Positions 1-12,602 are shown, numbered from the stretch's first letter. The stretch: DNA of 64,000 nt from Myotis daubentonii (GCF_963259705.1 NC_081847.1:91566046-91630045); one strand, 5' to 3'. Numbers and translations are program-made. Notes: generated by a model not told the origin, from the sequence alone.

Positions 1-2515
1 GGGTCCTAAAAATGCCTCAGGACTAGAAATTGAGCCAACAACTGTGACATCTTGTTTGCACAACTGCTCTTAACCTCCTGATCGTCTGTCCTGAATGATT
101 TCTAACGGTCCAGTCTGAGCAGCACCCTTGTTTGGCTGTTCATGTATTTTGTTCCTAGGAATGTCTTCGGTGGTTGTGGTGGAGTTTGCAATCAGGGGAG
201 GGAACAGGGGTTCTGAATTAACTTTCAGTAAGTTTGAGGAGCTAGCTTTTAATAAGGATGAGAGAGGTGGATTACCTCCTTAGGCTCATAGAATTTGGAG
301 AAATCTCAGAATTCAAAGTTTTGGAGGAGATATTCATAATGATCCTTTCCCATACGTTAGCTTTCCATTGTTTCTCAACCAGGGCCATGGTTTTTGGCTT
401 AGCAGATCTGCCTCTCCATTCCTTGGAGCTTGATAATTCTTACATTTAAGCTTTCCCCCTGAGGTTAGGCTACCAAAGAGGATCTCTGGTTTTTATAAGT
501 GGCTTTTAGTTGCCTGTTAATTAGTTTGCTTTTTGTTACCTTTACAAAATCTAGAATATCAATGGAGTTTAGCAATAGCTACAAAAAATTTCATTGTATT
601 TATAATTACTATTTCCTTCATAATTTTCAAATCAGATATATCACACCCACTGATCCAGTCTCCCACCAGCAGATGGTGCCAGTTTGTCACCAGGGAAAGT
701 TATGACTCTGTGGCGGTTCCCACCAGTGAGGGTACTCGCAGTAAGACCTGGGTAGGGACTGATCCAGCTCTCAAACTCCATCTTTATGACCTGCTGCTTG
801 GATACTTCCAAGAGTACTTTCTTTGGCAACTATATTCCAAGGGACAGAAGGTAGTGGGCAGTCCTTACTAAAGGATACTTTTGAGAACGGTAACTGGGAA
901 GAGTGGGAAAAGGGCAGGTTTGAGCAGAGGAATAAGTCAAGCTGCAATGCTGGCCAGGGATCAGCCTCAGCAAACCACATAGCGAGCTCTTGGGTCAACG
1001 GGGAAGAAAGGAGACACGTACCACTGTTTGTAATACTTTAAACAATAAAACAAAATTTAAAAAATACCACCCATCGTAATTGTCCCCCAGCAGGCCCAAA
1101 TATCCCGGCCCTAATACCTGTACAATTTTTACATGTAGGTTGTCCTGGGAAAAGTATGACCTTGTGGCAGTTTTCTGCAGATAAGCCAATCCCTGAAGGC
1201 ACTGGTAGCTGTAGGCTGTTTGCTGAATGCATCTCTGGGTCAAAAATACCCAGTGGTCTGTTGTGGCAGCAGACCTTCCTTTCCATCATGACCATATGGT
1301 GTTGCTAATTAGCATCGACATTCAGAGTAAGCACATGGAAATGTTACCATCCACATCAGCTAAAGTAATATTTTATTATATGTTATACCCAAGCCAATAA
1401 GGCGGCATGTCTCCATTACCAGTGTAATGAAGAAATTTCCCTGTTAGCTTTAAATGCATCAGTGTCCTTATAAAGAGAAGCTTTACAATAGAAACATTAT
1501 TGTTCTAATTATGAAAAATAAAGTAATTGTCTGAACTCCCACTTTGTCTGCCATGTGTAACTCTTGACTAACAATTGTTACCATGGCCTATAATTCTGCT
1601 CTGAGTTATCTAAGTCCTTGTCTTAATTCCCTTATCCCCTCTGAGCATGTGGAAAGGCAGGCAAAGTAGAACATGGACAATATGCCAGATATTTGAAACC
1701 ACAGTTAACTTGTGAATTGATTTGTATGGGGAATTGCTTCAACAATTTAAGCCTTTAGAAGGATTCTAAATAATAGTTGTATTGTCTTTGCTGATTAGTT
1801 TTTAACTTGAATTATAAAAACAGTTGTTTCAATTTTTCTTTTCACCTATTGCAAAAGCACAGGAGAGTGTATTATAATTAATCATTTATTAGATGTCTGT
1901 TTACTGTGGAAACTGAAGTCTTAAGCTCCAAAAATATTTCATAAATTATAACTGGTAATATAAAAATAAAGATAAACTACACTTTCTAAAATATTTTCAT
2001 AAATATGGTAATCACAGTTTATCCCCATTAAGGTGTTGCTTTTGTTGTAATAGCATTGATAAAAATGTGACAAGTGATAAAATAAGTAATAATTTGCCCA
2101 TAGCACAAGTCACTATAAGTGTATAATAGGGTCAATATAGTATAAAGATTTAGTTTGTTTTGTTCTTTCCTAGAGGATGAAAGTTATGAAATAGAAAACT
2201 TCCTTAAATATAAAAATAAATTTCAAGATCTTATTAAAATGAAAGTACAAAACAATATATGCACCTAATAAATATATGTTTTGCCTTAAATTGTTTACTT
2301 TGCATATGAAAAAGCAACACCTTCTAAAATGGATTACTCAAATTGCCTTAATATAAAGATTTTAAATTGGCCTCACAAAGACTTTTACATCCAAGATGGA
2401 ATAACATGGACCACATTCAATCCTTTGCAGATAACTGAAAATCAAGTCGAGTGCATATCAAACAATGGTGCTCAAGATAGTCAACCTCCTATAGCAAAAA
2501 ACAGTAATCTCTAAA
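1..2515. other. Unassigned AT-rich DNA
   Basis: I recognise no gene or named repeat here. Short open frames exist on both strands but none has a recognisable domain or splice context. The one internal structure is an imperfect duplication (about 650-770 and 1080-1220), listed separately. The stretch may hold old repeats too decayed for me to name. Confidence 0.5.
650..1220 (+). repeat. Imperfect direct duplication, two diverged copies
   Basis: Two segments about 430-460 bases apart share blocks in the same order. Near 660-670 and 1083-1093 both have a TCCC-CCAGCAG block. Near 692-716 and 1150-1174 both have GGGAAA, TATGAC, then TGTGGC-GTT. Each is followed by a short related tract (CAGTGAGGGTACT versus CTGAAGGCACT). 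The copies are clearly diverged. They could be units of an unnamed repeat, or two parts of an old retroelement. Confidence 0.45.
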
Positions 2516-3115
2516 AGGTGAAAAACAAATGGGGCCATATTTGTGGAGTCACAAAACAAGTCTCAATAAGTTTAAAATAATTCAAGCAATACAAAGTATG
2601 ATTTAAAATTACAATGGTATTAAATTAAAAATTAATAACAACATATCTGGAATATTCTCCAAATATCTGCAAACTGAATAATGTACATCTACATAACTTA
2701 TTGGTCAAACAAGTAAATAAAAGTATTTTGAACTGAATTAAAATTAGATAATTACATATCAAATTTTGGGCATGCAGTTAAAAAATAAGGAGAATATTTA
2801 TAATTATCAAATTATTAGAAAAGACTGACCTCAATTTAAGAATCACATTTTCCATCTTAAAAACTAGAAAAGTAAGGGGGAATAAAACCAAACATAAGAA
2901 GAAGAAAGCAAATATCCCAGTCAAAATAATAGAAAACAGAAAACAATACAGAAATTCAATGAAACCAAACCTAGTTGATGCGATAGATAAATAACACTGA
3001 TAAAACTCTAGCTACACTGATCAGGAGAAAAGAACACATATGACCAATATAAGGAATGAGTGGGTGGAAATCACTAAAGTAGGTTTATAGTTGTGAATAT
3101 GCGAAACACACAGTT
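2516..3115 (+). repeat. Old LINE-1 ORF2 fragment
   Basis: The text from about 2545 (ACAAAACAAGTCTCAATAAG, then decayed sequence about binding a bait-like region) resembles the junction between the endonuclease and reverse-transcriptase parts of L1 ORF2 in older mammalian L1M families. It is A-rich on the plus strand, as L1 sense strands are. Many stops break the frame, so it is a dead fragment. Boundaries are approximate. Confidence 0.65.
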
Positions 3116-3255
3116 AATAAAGCTATTGTAATAATCATAAGTTGCATGTCTTTTTCCATATGAACTGTAAGCCTATTTTTGCTCACCCCCTGTATTTCCA
3201 AATAACATATCTGATTTTGTATGCAGAACATATAAAGAATCCTTAAAATTCAATT

Positions 3256-3828
3256 CAGATCCTCCTTGACTTACAATGGGGTTATGTTCCGACAAACCCA
3301 CTCTATGTTGAAAATATAAGTCGAAAAAGCATTTAATACACCTGGACTACTGAACATCATAGCTCAGCCCAGTCTACCTCAAATATGCTCAGAACACTTA
3401 CATGAGCCTACAGGTGGACAATCAATTATCTTGAATTTCAGCTCAAGAGTAATTGCCTTCCTTTCTTCTCACCAGAAACAGGAGACACAGATGGAAATTT
3501 TTGGTTTTTTTCTGAACAAAAAATATCAGCCAAGGATATTTTTCCATTGATTTTTAGAGAGAGTGGAAGAGGGAAAGACAGAGAGAAATACAGGTGTGGA
3601 AGAAACAGGTCAGTTGTTTACCCTGGTGATCACGTGGCCAACTGGGAGCTGCTCTCGGCTGCCACTTCCCAACCCCGGGAGACGGGACTGTCTACCGCAG
3701 ATGGTAGCCCAGGAAAAGGTCCACATTCCAAATTCAGAGTATGGTTTCTACTGAATGCAAATCGCTTTCACACCATCATAAAGTCACAAAAATCATGGGT
3801 CAAACCATTGTAAGTAAGGGACTGTCTG
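3256..3828 (+). mobile_element. Tigger-like (Tc1/mariner) DNA transposon remnant
   Basis: The left end (CAGATCCTCCTTGACTTACA) and right end (CATTGTAAGTAAGGGACTGTCTG) are inverted relatives of each other. Internal text such as ATTTAATACACCTGGACTAC and TTTCTACTGAATGCAAATCG matches my memory of a mammal-wide MER44/Tigger-type element. The exact subfamily is uncertain. About 3530-3720 is foreign sequence inserted into it, beginning with an antisense Ves SINE tail. Confidence 0.75.
3531..3625 (-). mobile_element. Ves SINE tail fragment, antisense
   Basis: TATTTTTCCATTGATTTTTA followed by a purine-rich AGAGAGAGTGGAAGAGGG run is the reverse complement of the CT-rich 3' tail of Ves SINEs seen elsewhere in this window (for example at 25,910 and 56,290). 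The tRNA-like head is not recognisable in the following sequence, so this is a fragment or a very diverged copy. Confidence 0.5.
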
Positions 3829-4475
3829 CAGTAAAAAAAAACTGCAAACAACCTCCTAAAAATAGGCAAGATCCAAACAGACACTTCATTCCACCATATG
3901 GATTACATAGGAGCACATGAAAAGATGCTCATCAACACTGTTGGCCTTGAAGAATTCTCAAATGAAACCTGAGTGACTCAGCTACCTATTTGAATGTGTA
4001 AAACCAGAAGCATGGCCACTGATGTGTCCACGAAGATGTGAAACAACTAGAATGGAAAACACTGAAAATGTCAAGCAGAACCAGCACTTTGTAAAAACAG
4101 TTTGGCAGTTCCTTCAAAAATTAAAAGCACAACCTACTTACGGCCCAGACATTCCACTCCTATGTGTTCACCCAAGAAAACGGAAAACGATATCCACCCA
4201 TGAAAAGATGTATACTTAAATGTCGATAGCGGTTTATTTGTAAACAGCCAAGAACTGGAACAACACAAATGTTCAGTAACATATTCTGGGTAAACATTTG
4301 TGGTATATGTCCATATGGTGAATACTGTTCAGCAATATAAAGCAAAACAAAAAACTCCCCCAAATTTGATAAACACAATTATATGGATATATCTTTAAAT
4401 ATATCTTAAAATGATTACTCTGAGTAAAAGAAGCCAGAAGAAATTTACATACTAAATGATTCCAATGATATACAA

Positions 4476-4821
4476 CTAGAGGCCCGGTGCATGAATTTGT
4501 GCATGGGTAGAGTCCCTAGGCCTGGCTGACGATCAGGGTCAATCTGTGGGGCAACCAGCGGGCGATCAGGGGACCCTCGCTGGGACCTGCCTTGGCCACC
4601 CACTCGCCGGCCCCACCCCCTGCTGCTGCTGCTGGTCACCTCCCTCTGCAGGGCAACTGGCAGGGCAATCTGGGGGTTCTCCCCCCTGGCACCCGCCTTG
4701 GCTGGCCTGGGGCCTGTGGGCTGGGTCCAGCTCCTACGTTAAGCATCTGCCCCCTGGTGGTCATAGTGACCAGTGGTTCTGCCATTGGTTGATTTGCATA
4801 TTAGGCTTTTATTATATAGGA
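4476..4821 (-). mobile_element. Non-autonomous HeliBat-type Helitron
   Basis: On the minus strand the element begins TCCTATATAATAAAAGCC and ends with the hairpin-forming GTGCAC-like block followed by CTAG. It lies exactly between A (4475) and T (4822), the Helitron target rule, with no target duplication. The interior is GC-rich and has no coding potential. It carries a CTCF-core-like 14-mer at 4747-4760 (minus strand CCACCAGGGGGCAG). Confidence 0.95.
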
Positions 4822-4911
4822 TAGAATTCTGGCAAATGCAAATTAATCTATGGTGACATGAAACAGATCAGTAATTTCCTGGGGAAAAGAAGGGTGATTG
4901 AGAGCCTAGAG

Positions 4912-5127
4912 CAGCCGTGGGCAAACTACGGCCACGAGCTGGATCTGGCCCGTTTGAAATGAATAAAACTAAAAAAAAAAAAAAAGACCGTACCCTTTTA
5001 TGTAATGATGTTTACTTTGAATTTATATTAGTTCACACAAACATTCCATCCATGCTTTTGTTCCGGCCCTCCGGTCCGGTTTAAGAACCCATTGTGGCCC
5101 TCGAGTCAAAAAGTTTGCCCACCCCTG
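4912..5127 (+). mobile_element. Non-autonomous hAT transposon (nhAT-type), copy 1
   Basis: Ends are CAGCCGTGGGCAAACTACGG and AGTTTGCCCACCCCTG, imperfect inverted repeats. The flanking 8-mers GCCTAGAG (4904-4911) and GACTAGAG (5128-5135) match at 7 of 8 bases, the hAT target-duplication length. The interior has an A-run of about 18 and no transposase. A near-identical copy lies at 18102-18315, which implies recent activity. Confidence 0.93.
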
Positions 5128-5301
5128 GACTAGAGGGACAGATTAGCCAGGGGCATGGGGAAATGTTGAGCAAGGGCATTATCCTGTTTGATGTGATAGT
5201 TTTTTGTGGATGTGCACATATATCAAATTTTACTGAATTGTACTTTTTAAACATGTGGAGCTATGTTCATTATGATGCAATAAAACTTTTAAAAAATTGA
5301 C

Positions 5302-5400
5302 CTCAGAGTCAAACACAAGAGTGTTTAGCCCTAGCTTTACTGCCATAAAGTTATTTTGAGTTACTTGCTAATACATTCTAAGATAAACCTTTCATAAATT
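5302..5400 (+). repeat. Possible MIR fragment
   Basis: TCAGAGTCAAACACAAGAG followed by CCCTAGCTTTACTGCC resembles the MIR core (AGTCAGACAGACCTGGG, CCTAGCTCTGCCACTTAC). It is short and diverged, so the call is tentative. Confidence 0.45.
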
Positions 5401-7790
5401 AAGGGTGATATAGGTATATTGAAAAATGAAAATGAAGTAATCTTAGTAAACATTTATTACAATGCTAGACACTTAAATGTTGTGCAAATATTAATCATAG
5501 AATAATCTATACAATATGAGTCATGTCCAAAGCAACCACCTCCTTTTTTAGTAACTACCCTCCCACTACAGCACAGGGTCCACCAAAGTATTTCATGTGC
5601 TGATTCCCAATCACCTGCTAAAACCCCATGTTCTATGACTTAAACCAAAGGCTTACAGCTACTGCTCTAGTACAAAAGAAGTGGACATGTGAGACTGCTC
5701 ACATGGCTATACCAGGTCTACCCCTACTTTGACCTATATTACTGAAATGATGGCGGCCAAGAGATTAAATAAAAAGGTATACCTGACAACATTTCCCACT
5801 TCAGTTCATTAATAGAGAATTGTCCTCCTATGGTCTATTTAATTTTCTCCATCCTTTGACAGGATAGATTTCATTAATTATCCTTTTATTCAATGAACAA
5901 AATCAATATAACAACTTATCTAAAAGAGGAAACCTCAGTACAACTCGGTCATCGGTAGGAAGCTTTGGGCTCTGAATCTGGATTATGCCTCAACTTCATG
6001 TTACCTGCCTTCCTTTTATCCAGGAGAATGCTTTCACACTAAGGATATGTCTAAATAAAGAGTCCTATTACATATAGCTCTGTGGTCATTTTTATTTCTT
6101 CCTTGATCTCAGTATCTACATTCTGAATCAAAACTTTACTATCTGTAAGTTCCCAAATATATACACATGCACATATACAAAAATAAATAACTCTGCATGT
6201 TGGGAATGTCTTGAAAATTAATTTTTGTCTATATTTTCTATTTTTTTAACATGAAAGTTGTGAAGCAGATGAGTAATTTGTAATGAAAGAGGAAGTTAAA
6301 GTTAGAAATTTCTGTAATAACTTCAAAAGAAATACCAAATTCTCTGCTTTGACGAGACCAGGTAGGGTAATTTCATCTCTTTTTCTTGTAATGCCTTTAT
6401 TTTTCTGTTAGCAAGCCTCTGTACTACTCACAGCAGTGTCATCGGATGATAAATGTGTGTGATTAGTATTTTGTAGCTGCTGCTTACCATTTGTTACTGG
6501 GAAAAATTGCTGGTAGATCTGGGGCTTGCCTTGCCTAAGGTCACAGAGCAAATGTGTGTTTTAATGAGAATTAACACCGATTCCTTAGCCTTGACACCCT
6601 CTTTCTCCTCAAGCGCCACTGCTTTTACACAGAAGTTATAGCCTCGGGATGAAGCTGAGCCTTCAGTCAGGCCCAGGAGAGCCCTTCCTGACCCAGCCTC
6701 CTCCAGGGAAGGGCTGCTCAGCGGCGAGGCGCCTGCTCTGCACCTGCCCCGGGAACACTCCCACTCGGCCTTACCTGGAACCCAGGGGTCTTCAGGTAGC
6801 TCTAGGACCCTCACAGCAAGCACCCTCTGTGTTTTGTTTTCCTGCATTAATTCTCTGGTGTTATCACTAACGTAGATGAAAGATTTGTCAGTGGAAATGA
6901 AGTCCTCACTGAACTCCTGAATGCAACACCCTATTTACTTACCTCCTATTTCTCCATCTGGGAGTTGGCAGCCCAGCTCCACTCCTTTCCCTTCTCACCC
7001 ATTCTGCTGTTGCCTACACATCCACCCACGCAAATCGCTGAACTCACTGCTTTCTTTTATTGGGCGGTGAGCAGGAGATAATTATGTAAGCATGCTTTGG
7101 TTTTAAAAAAGAAAAAAAATGTTTCTGTTCATTCAATTTAGTTTAAAATTCAACAGGACATAACGTAGTCTTAGAATCTGAGTAATTATTGTGATGTAGA
7201 TGATTATTGTAATTCTGTATTGAAATACTTAGCATCTTGTGGATTCCTGATTTTAAAGAATGGAAATTAATACTGATTTTAATAAAGGTAGTTTTTTTTT
7301 AAAAAAATTCAGTATACATTTGCCCACACAACTATATATATTAAAATTTTTTAAATTACATAGTACAGTAGTTCATATTTTTATTAGGATCATCTGTTAT
7401 TGTTTTAAGTACTTTTTAATGCTATAGTTATTTTTCTTCATTTATAATATTTGCCAATATAAGTTCAGTTACTGGTAATTCATAAATGAATTTGGTTCTA
7501 AAATAAATTTAGGGTTATATTGAGAAGCCTCCATTGTTTTTTGACTTCATCCTTGATTATATTCCATCCTAGTTTGCTTGAGGGAAAATCAGGTTGGGGC
7601 TCCAATCACCAGAGGCAGCCCTACAACTGTGAGCAAACAATAAAATTGGCATTCCTGACTCCCGTCAGCATCATGCAGCTGTGCATATAAATACGTCCTA
7701 TGGACTAAGTGTTTCCTCTCCATCTAATTGGACTATACTCTTACAGAGTAGCCTTACCATGCAAGAGAAGTTTCTGCTCTCTCACATCTT
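5401..7790. other. Unassigned DNA with a small MIR-like patch
   Basis: Mostly AT-rich sequence in which I see no gene. About 6528-6548 (CTTGCCTAAGGTCACAGAGC) looks like an antisense MIR fragment. A GC-richer patch at 6640-6790 is open on both strands over about 110 codons, but the frames have no recognisable domain. Confidence 0.5.
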
Positions 7791-7791
7791 C

Positions 7792-7816
7792 ATATCATCA
7801 TCATCATCATCATCAT
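7792..7816. repeat. (CAT)n microsatellite
   Basis: About eight near-perfect ATC units in a row. Confidence 0.9.
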
Positions 7817-8760
7817 ATCCTATTCAGATGAGCTGATTAGAAAAACTCTAATGAGTTATAAGATTTGATATCATGCAAATGAACTTTTTCACTAGCTGAT
7901 GAGTTTATTCTCATCTTTTGCTTAAGAATACAAATTCATAACAAGGGTGAATCAAGCCTATGCATACGCAATGATATAGAAATAGTTCCATTCTATGGAT
8001 GTGTGTATGTGTGTCTGCAATTTTCTTTCTATTGTTCTCTACACCCTCTTTTCAATAAAGCTTTCTGTAAGCTTATTCTACTCTTAGACTAAACCCCCAC
8101 CCACAAAAACTATACCTCACAATTATTTAAAAAGTTTGACATTACTTGAATTCTTATTTATACACTTATTATAGATTTTATTTATGACACTTAAAGTGAA
8201 TTTTGGAGAAGTAATTTAAAAAACATATTTTATACCTAAGTGATCATCAAATTATGTAGAAACTTCCATTTGACATGTTAAAGTATTAATATGACATCAA
8301 TATAAACAGAATGTACTGTATCTCATACCTTGATGTATTAAAATCATAAAAGTTCTTTGAATACAAAGATCTATGTATTAAAAGCATTAATATTGCATAT
8401 ACTGCAGACAGATAAAATTTACATCAAAGCACTTCACAATTGAGATGGCACAGAGTCTGAATTAAATATATGGAGGAAGTAACCTTAAAAATAATCATTT
8501 CAAAGTAATACGCTCTCTAAAAATGACAGCTTAGTGCTCCTGCATTTGGTATTCAGCAAGTAGGTAACCTGTCAAAACTGACAATGCTGACTGATAAATG
8601 TCAAAAAAGACTCCACTGAAATATTGACAACCCCTCAAGTGTTGTGTATTATGGAGATAAGAAGACTAAATTTATATTTACTCTAACTCATAGCCCAGCC
8701 TTTCACAAAACAGAAAACATGTGTTAAGTTTTTAAGATGATGAGCATTATGTATGTGAAT
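7817..8760. other. Unassigned AT-rich DNA
   Basis: I see nothing recognisable: no gene, no clear repeat family. Confidence 0.5.
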
Positions 8761-8765
8761 AAGGA

Positions 8766-9029
8766 CATACACACACACACAGAAACACACATACACACAC
8801 GTAGCTTTATCATTTTTATCCCCAAATTATGGCATTTTATCAGTCAGGATTCAACCAGAGAAATAGAAACTGTAGGTTATATATCCATCTCTCTTTCTCT
8901 ATCTCTCTCTTTCTATCTACGTATGTTTACATATAACTATATCTAAATCTATATTCAATATATATCTATGTCTATATCTGTCTATATATCTATGGGGAAG
9001 TAGGAGGGAGGGAGGGAGGAAAGGAGGGA

Positions 9030-9091
<62 letters not shown>
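8766..9091. repeat. Compound microsatellite: CA, CTAT/TATC, GGGA, GA
   Basis: Impure (CA)n at 8768-8802 is followed by TCTCTNTC/TATCTA tracts at 8881-8992, (GGGA)n at 9003-9026 and an almost pure (GA)n at 9029-9091. The last is about 60 bases of purine-only sequence. Open frames of 60-70 codons here merely translate the repeat. Confidence 0.92.
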
Positions 9092-9095
<4 letters not shown>

Positions 9096-9679
9096 TAATA
9101 GGTATTGGCTCAGGCAGCAATATTATGGAGTAGTTTAGCTAAACTATCAACAGGACTATATTAAGCTTTGCTATTTTTTTTGTACTTGTGGCTTTAATAT
9201 TGCTAATCAAGGGCATCGATGTCTATCTTCAGATCATGTTTGTAAAGTATGGGGAACAGATTGATGAATAGCAATGTGGTACCTGGGAACTATTCTGAAT
9301 GAAAAGCTCCTAATTGCTAGCCAATTTTTCACCCATGTCCAACAGGTGTGTTCCTGGCTAATAAGTGATAAAGATCAAATTTTAGTTCAAATCTTCTAAA
9401 TCCAGCCCACTTTCCCTTCCTATGCTCTAGACTTGCTTACAAAATGAGGCATGCAGTTATAATTTTCATGACTACTAAATGAAAGACCATGGTAAAATTA
9501 TTTCCAGATATAAATTATGTAAAAAAAAGGGCAAGATTATAAATACATGTAATCATTGTATAGCAGGAGGCATTAAGACAAGGGTATTAGAAAATGTGAA
9601 GTAATTAACTCAAAGTGATTAAGAAGAAAATGTCAAGTAAGATGTAATTAGTGATAGATATTGAGAAGTCCATGCCCTT
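9092..9679. other. Unassigned DNA
   Basis: No gene or repeat that I recognise. Confidence 0.5.
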
Positions 9680-9905
9680 AATTCAACTCCAGCCTCATTC
9701 AATATTGATTTGTGGACTTGAGCATGTTGTTTTAGTTCTGATGACTCAGTTTGCACGTCCCCCAAATTGGGATATGCATATAATTACCTCTTAGAGTTTT
9801 TGTGTAGATTAAAGTCACTTATTTGACTTTTCTCCCCCATTATGCCTGGGTTGTAGTAAGCACTCAATATGTGTCAGTTACTGCTGCTACTTCTACTACA
9901 ACGAC
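9680..9905 (+). repeat. MIR SINE fossil
   Basis: Degraded MIR order is visible: ACTTGAGCATGTTGTTTTAG (from GACCTTGGGCAAGTCACTTA), GACTCAGTTTGC, CCTCTTAGAGTTTTTGTGTAG, then GTAGTAAGCACTCAATATGTG at the 3' end. Old tRNA-derived SINE common to all mammals. Confidence 0.85.
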
Positions 9906-10355
9906 TACTGCTTAATCCTGTCATTTACAGAGCAAGCAGCCATTGTGGAAAGAAGCTCCTACCTGTAGGCCTCTCTCCAGCAAGTCCTGAGACCTTTGCT
10001 AGTGGAATCTAAGTACCTAAAGATGTTGGGGTTGGAGAAGGCTGATAAAATGCACTCCTGACAAAGAATCAGGCCAACAAAGGGCAAACATGAACTTTGT
10101 TATGGAGGCAGCTATTAGAGAACATGGTTTAGGTGTGCACAACAGAAATATCCTAGTAGTGAACTCTGCAGTTGAGCAGACTTACTCATTTAGCTAGTAT
10201 TGGACAAATGCAGGTTCCCCAGATCTGACAGGTTCCTTGTACTGCACAAAAGACAGAACAAAAGGCACCCTCTCTGCAGAAAAGCAAATGACAAAAAGCA
10301 AGACTGGGAAAGGCAATGAACTACACATAACTAGATGTTGTTCCTAAATTACCAG
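9906..10355. other. Unassigned DNA
   Basis: No gene or repeat that I can name. Confidence 0.5.
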
Positions 10356-10359
10356 TCAG

Positions 10360-10910
10360 GAATGCTAGTACACTGCTGGCGGGAATGCAGACTGCTGCAG
10401 CAACTATGGAAAAACAATATGGAGTTTCCTCAAAAAATTAAAAATGGAACTACAGTTTGACTCAGCAATCCCACTTCTAAGACTATATCCCAAGAAGCCC
10501 AAAACACCCAGCAGAAAGAATATCTGCAGCCCCTGTGTTCATAGCAGCATTATTTAAAATAGCTATGATCCGGAGACAGCCCAAGCGTGCATCAGTAGAT
10601 GAGCGGGTAAAAAAGTTGCGGTGCATTTACACCATGGAGTTCGATGCAGCTGCAAAACAGAAAGAACTCTGACCCTTTGCCTCACAGGGATGGACCCTGA
10701 GGGCATTCTGCTGAGTGAGATAAGCCAGTCAGAGAGACAGGTAGCACATGGGAGAATGCAGAGAATAATGGCAGCGGCAGAGATCTGGAAGGTACCTGGG
10801 GAAAGATTCCCATCACTTCTCACTTCACTGACCTAGTTGGTTTCTGCAGAAGACAGAGGGTTGCTTATTGTGGGTGAAACCAAAGATACTCGCAATAGTG
10901 CCTATGCCTG
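10360..10910 (+). mobile_element. LINE-1 ORF2 C-terminus and 3' UTR
   Basis: ACTGCTGGCGGGAATGCAGA, TGACTCAGCAATCCCACTTC, CATAGCAGCATTATTTAAAA and GAGTGAGATAAGCCAGTCAG are the standard landmarks of the end of L1 ORF2 and the start of the 3' UTR. It lacks the rest of ORF2, so it is 5' truncated. Several CpGs remain (10,571-10,660), so it may be younger than the other L1 pieces. The 3' end is not sharp; related sequence may continue toward 11,200. Confidence 0.9.
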
Positions 10911-12329
10911 TTGTCTCTCTGCCTTAGGAATTCAGCAAAGGCCTTTGTCTCCATCACATTGGTTCCCACCACCACCATCAGGTAAACGCCGGAAGTAGTG
11001 TGCACTCACTCAACAGCGATAGCATTGCATGTTGACTCTTCAGCTTTAGAGAGGATCAGTTATCAGGATCTGTGCCATAATTCAATTTTCCAGAGCTTCT
11101 ATTATTCCAGAATCTCAAAGAAAATGAAACTGGGCACCATTCCACTTCGAGGCTGAAAGTGGGGTGAGGGGAGGTGAGGTTCTACTGGGAAAGTAATAAA
11201 GTAGAATATATGATATATATATTTTGAACCCAAGTGTTAAAAATATTAGCATCGATATGAAAGCAAATAATGGTTTTGGTTTTTTAATGGTGACTATTTC
11301 CTAATCTTTTTGCAAAAGACTGCAGCTTCCCCAATGAAAAGTGATTTGGGGAAACAAGAAAAAAAGCAGATAAAAGAAGGGAATGCCATGTGTATTAAGT
11401 TCTAAAAGTTTGAGAATTAACTACTAGAATCTCTTTTTTCAATCTCTAAATTATATTTTTAACTTCAACTCCATTGTCATTGTAGAGTAGAGCTTTGAAG
11501 AAGTTCCATGAGTTTGGGGCTTTGGATTAGGAACATTTCAGATAATTAGCAGAAGAATAGAGTAGCTTAATAGCTTTGGAGGTCTGAGGCTCATACAGAG
11601 AGAAAAAAAGCCAGTTGAAATCGCCTTGGGGTCACATTTGTAATTAATCAACATGTGAGGGTTAATGGTGAGATGGTGAGGCTGACCGGCTCAACCGGCC
11701 TGGGTACTCTTGCTTGTGAAGCCCATATTTCACTAGCAGACAGTGCTTGAAAAGTTTGATAGCAATTTCCAGGAGTTTCCATTATTTTGAAAGTAGACAC
11801 ATAGATTATAATATAGTGAACATTAGTCCTCCTTTAATGAATCTACAGTAACAGCCCATTAAATTCAGAATCCTGGGCTCTGTAATTGATAATTTTAAAA
11901 ACTTTAACCATCTATATGTATAACCATAGACTTTGATTTCTCTCAAAAAGATAAAATAAAACCACACTTCTGTTTAAAACAGCAAATCAACTGTGCTGAG
12001 CTGTCCCAAGGGGAAGAGAGTGGATCCAATTTCACAGCTTTGCATCAGTACTTTTATTGCTTTAGAAATGACAGGGAGCCAGGCAAGCCGGTATGTAAAT
12101 AACACCACCCCCCTTTCTGCTCTGCATGTGACAGGACTTGGTGACATTGCGGGTTGTTCTAAAGATCGAAGGACCTTTCATTCCATTCAGCCCTGGTGCC
12201 AAGTAGTTGGAGGTTGTATGCTCTCTTCCGTCCTCCTCCATTCCTCACACGTGCATTTTGGCCCAGGGTTATACCAAGGAGGAATGCCGCTGTAACCGCT
12301 CAGTCATTGCTAGGTTCCAAAGCAATGGC
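10911..12329. other. Unassigned DNA
   Basis: No gene that I can support. A 100-codon open frame at 11993-12295 has no recognisable domain or splice context. GGCTGACCGGCTCAACCGGCC near 11680 is a short repeat-rich patch. Confidence 0.45.
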
Positions 12330-12369
12330 CAGTAAATGGTGTGCTATGTCTTTACCCCTTTACTATGTT

Positions 12370-12500
12370 CATTGTCCATCTTCCCCATCAGAACGTGAGC
12401 TTCAAGAAGGAAGGAACCTTTTCCTCTCATTGCTTTTTTGTTTGTTTTTGTACTTTTGTATCCCCAGTACCTAGAACCATTCCTGGCCTATAGAAACTCA
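12370..12500 (+). repeat. LINE-2 3' end
   Basis: AACGTGAGCTTCAAGAAGGAAGGAAC, then TTGTATCCCCAGTACCTAGA and ATTCCTGGCCTATAGAAACTC follow the familiar L2 3' end order (gives length-dependent decay of GAGGGCAGGGAC ... CCCCAGTGCCTAG ... CTGGCACATAG). Confidence 0.8.
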
Positions 12501-12540
12501 AAATACTTTTTTATCTTATTTTATTTCTTTTTTTGCTATA

Positions 12541-12602
12541 TCTGTGCATGTGCACGGATGTGTGTGTGCATGCGTGCATGTGTGCACATGTGTGTGTGTG
12601 TT
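12541..12602. repeat. Impure (TG)n microsatellite
   Basis: Alternating TG with CA and TGCA interruptions, for about 60 bases. Alternating purine-pyrimidine sequence of this type is Z-DNA-prone. Confidence 0.85.

Larger units (their letters stand above)
3829..5297 (+). mobile_element. LINE-1 3' end, interrupted by Helitron and hAT
   Basis: ORF2-end and 3' UTR text of a mammalian L1 runs from about 3890 (GAAAAGATGCTCATCAACAC) through AACAGTTTGGCAGTTCCTTC (4097) and AAACAGCCAAGAACTGGAAC. It ends near 5297 with ACTTTTTAAACATGTGGAGC and a final AATAAAAC polyadenylation-like signal. A Helitron (4476-4821) and a hAT element (4912-5127) split it, so both inserted after the L1. No frame remains open. 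Confidence 0.85.

Noticed and set aside
6494..6847. 117-codon open frame on the minus strand
   Set aside because: No recognisable domain, no splice context, and part overlaps an antisense MIR patch.
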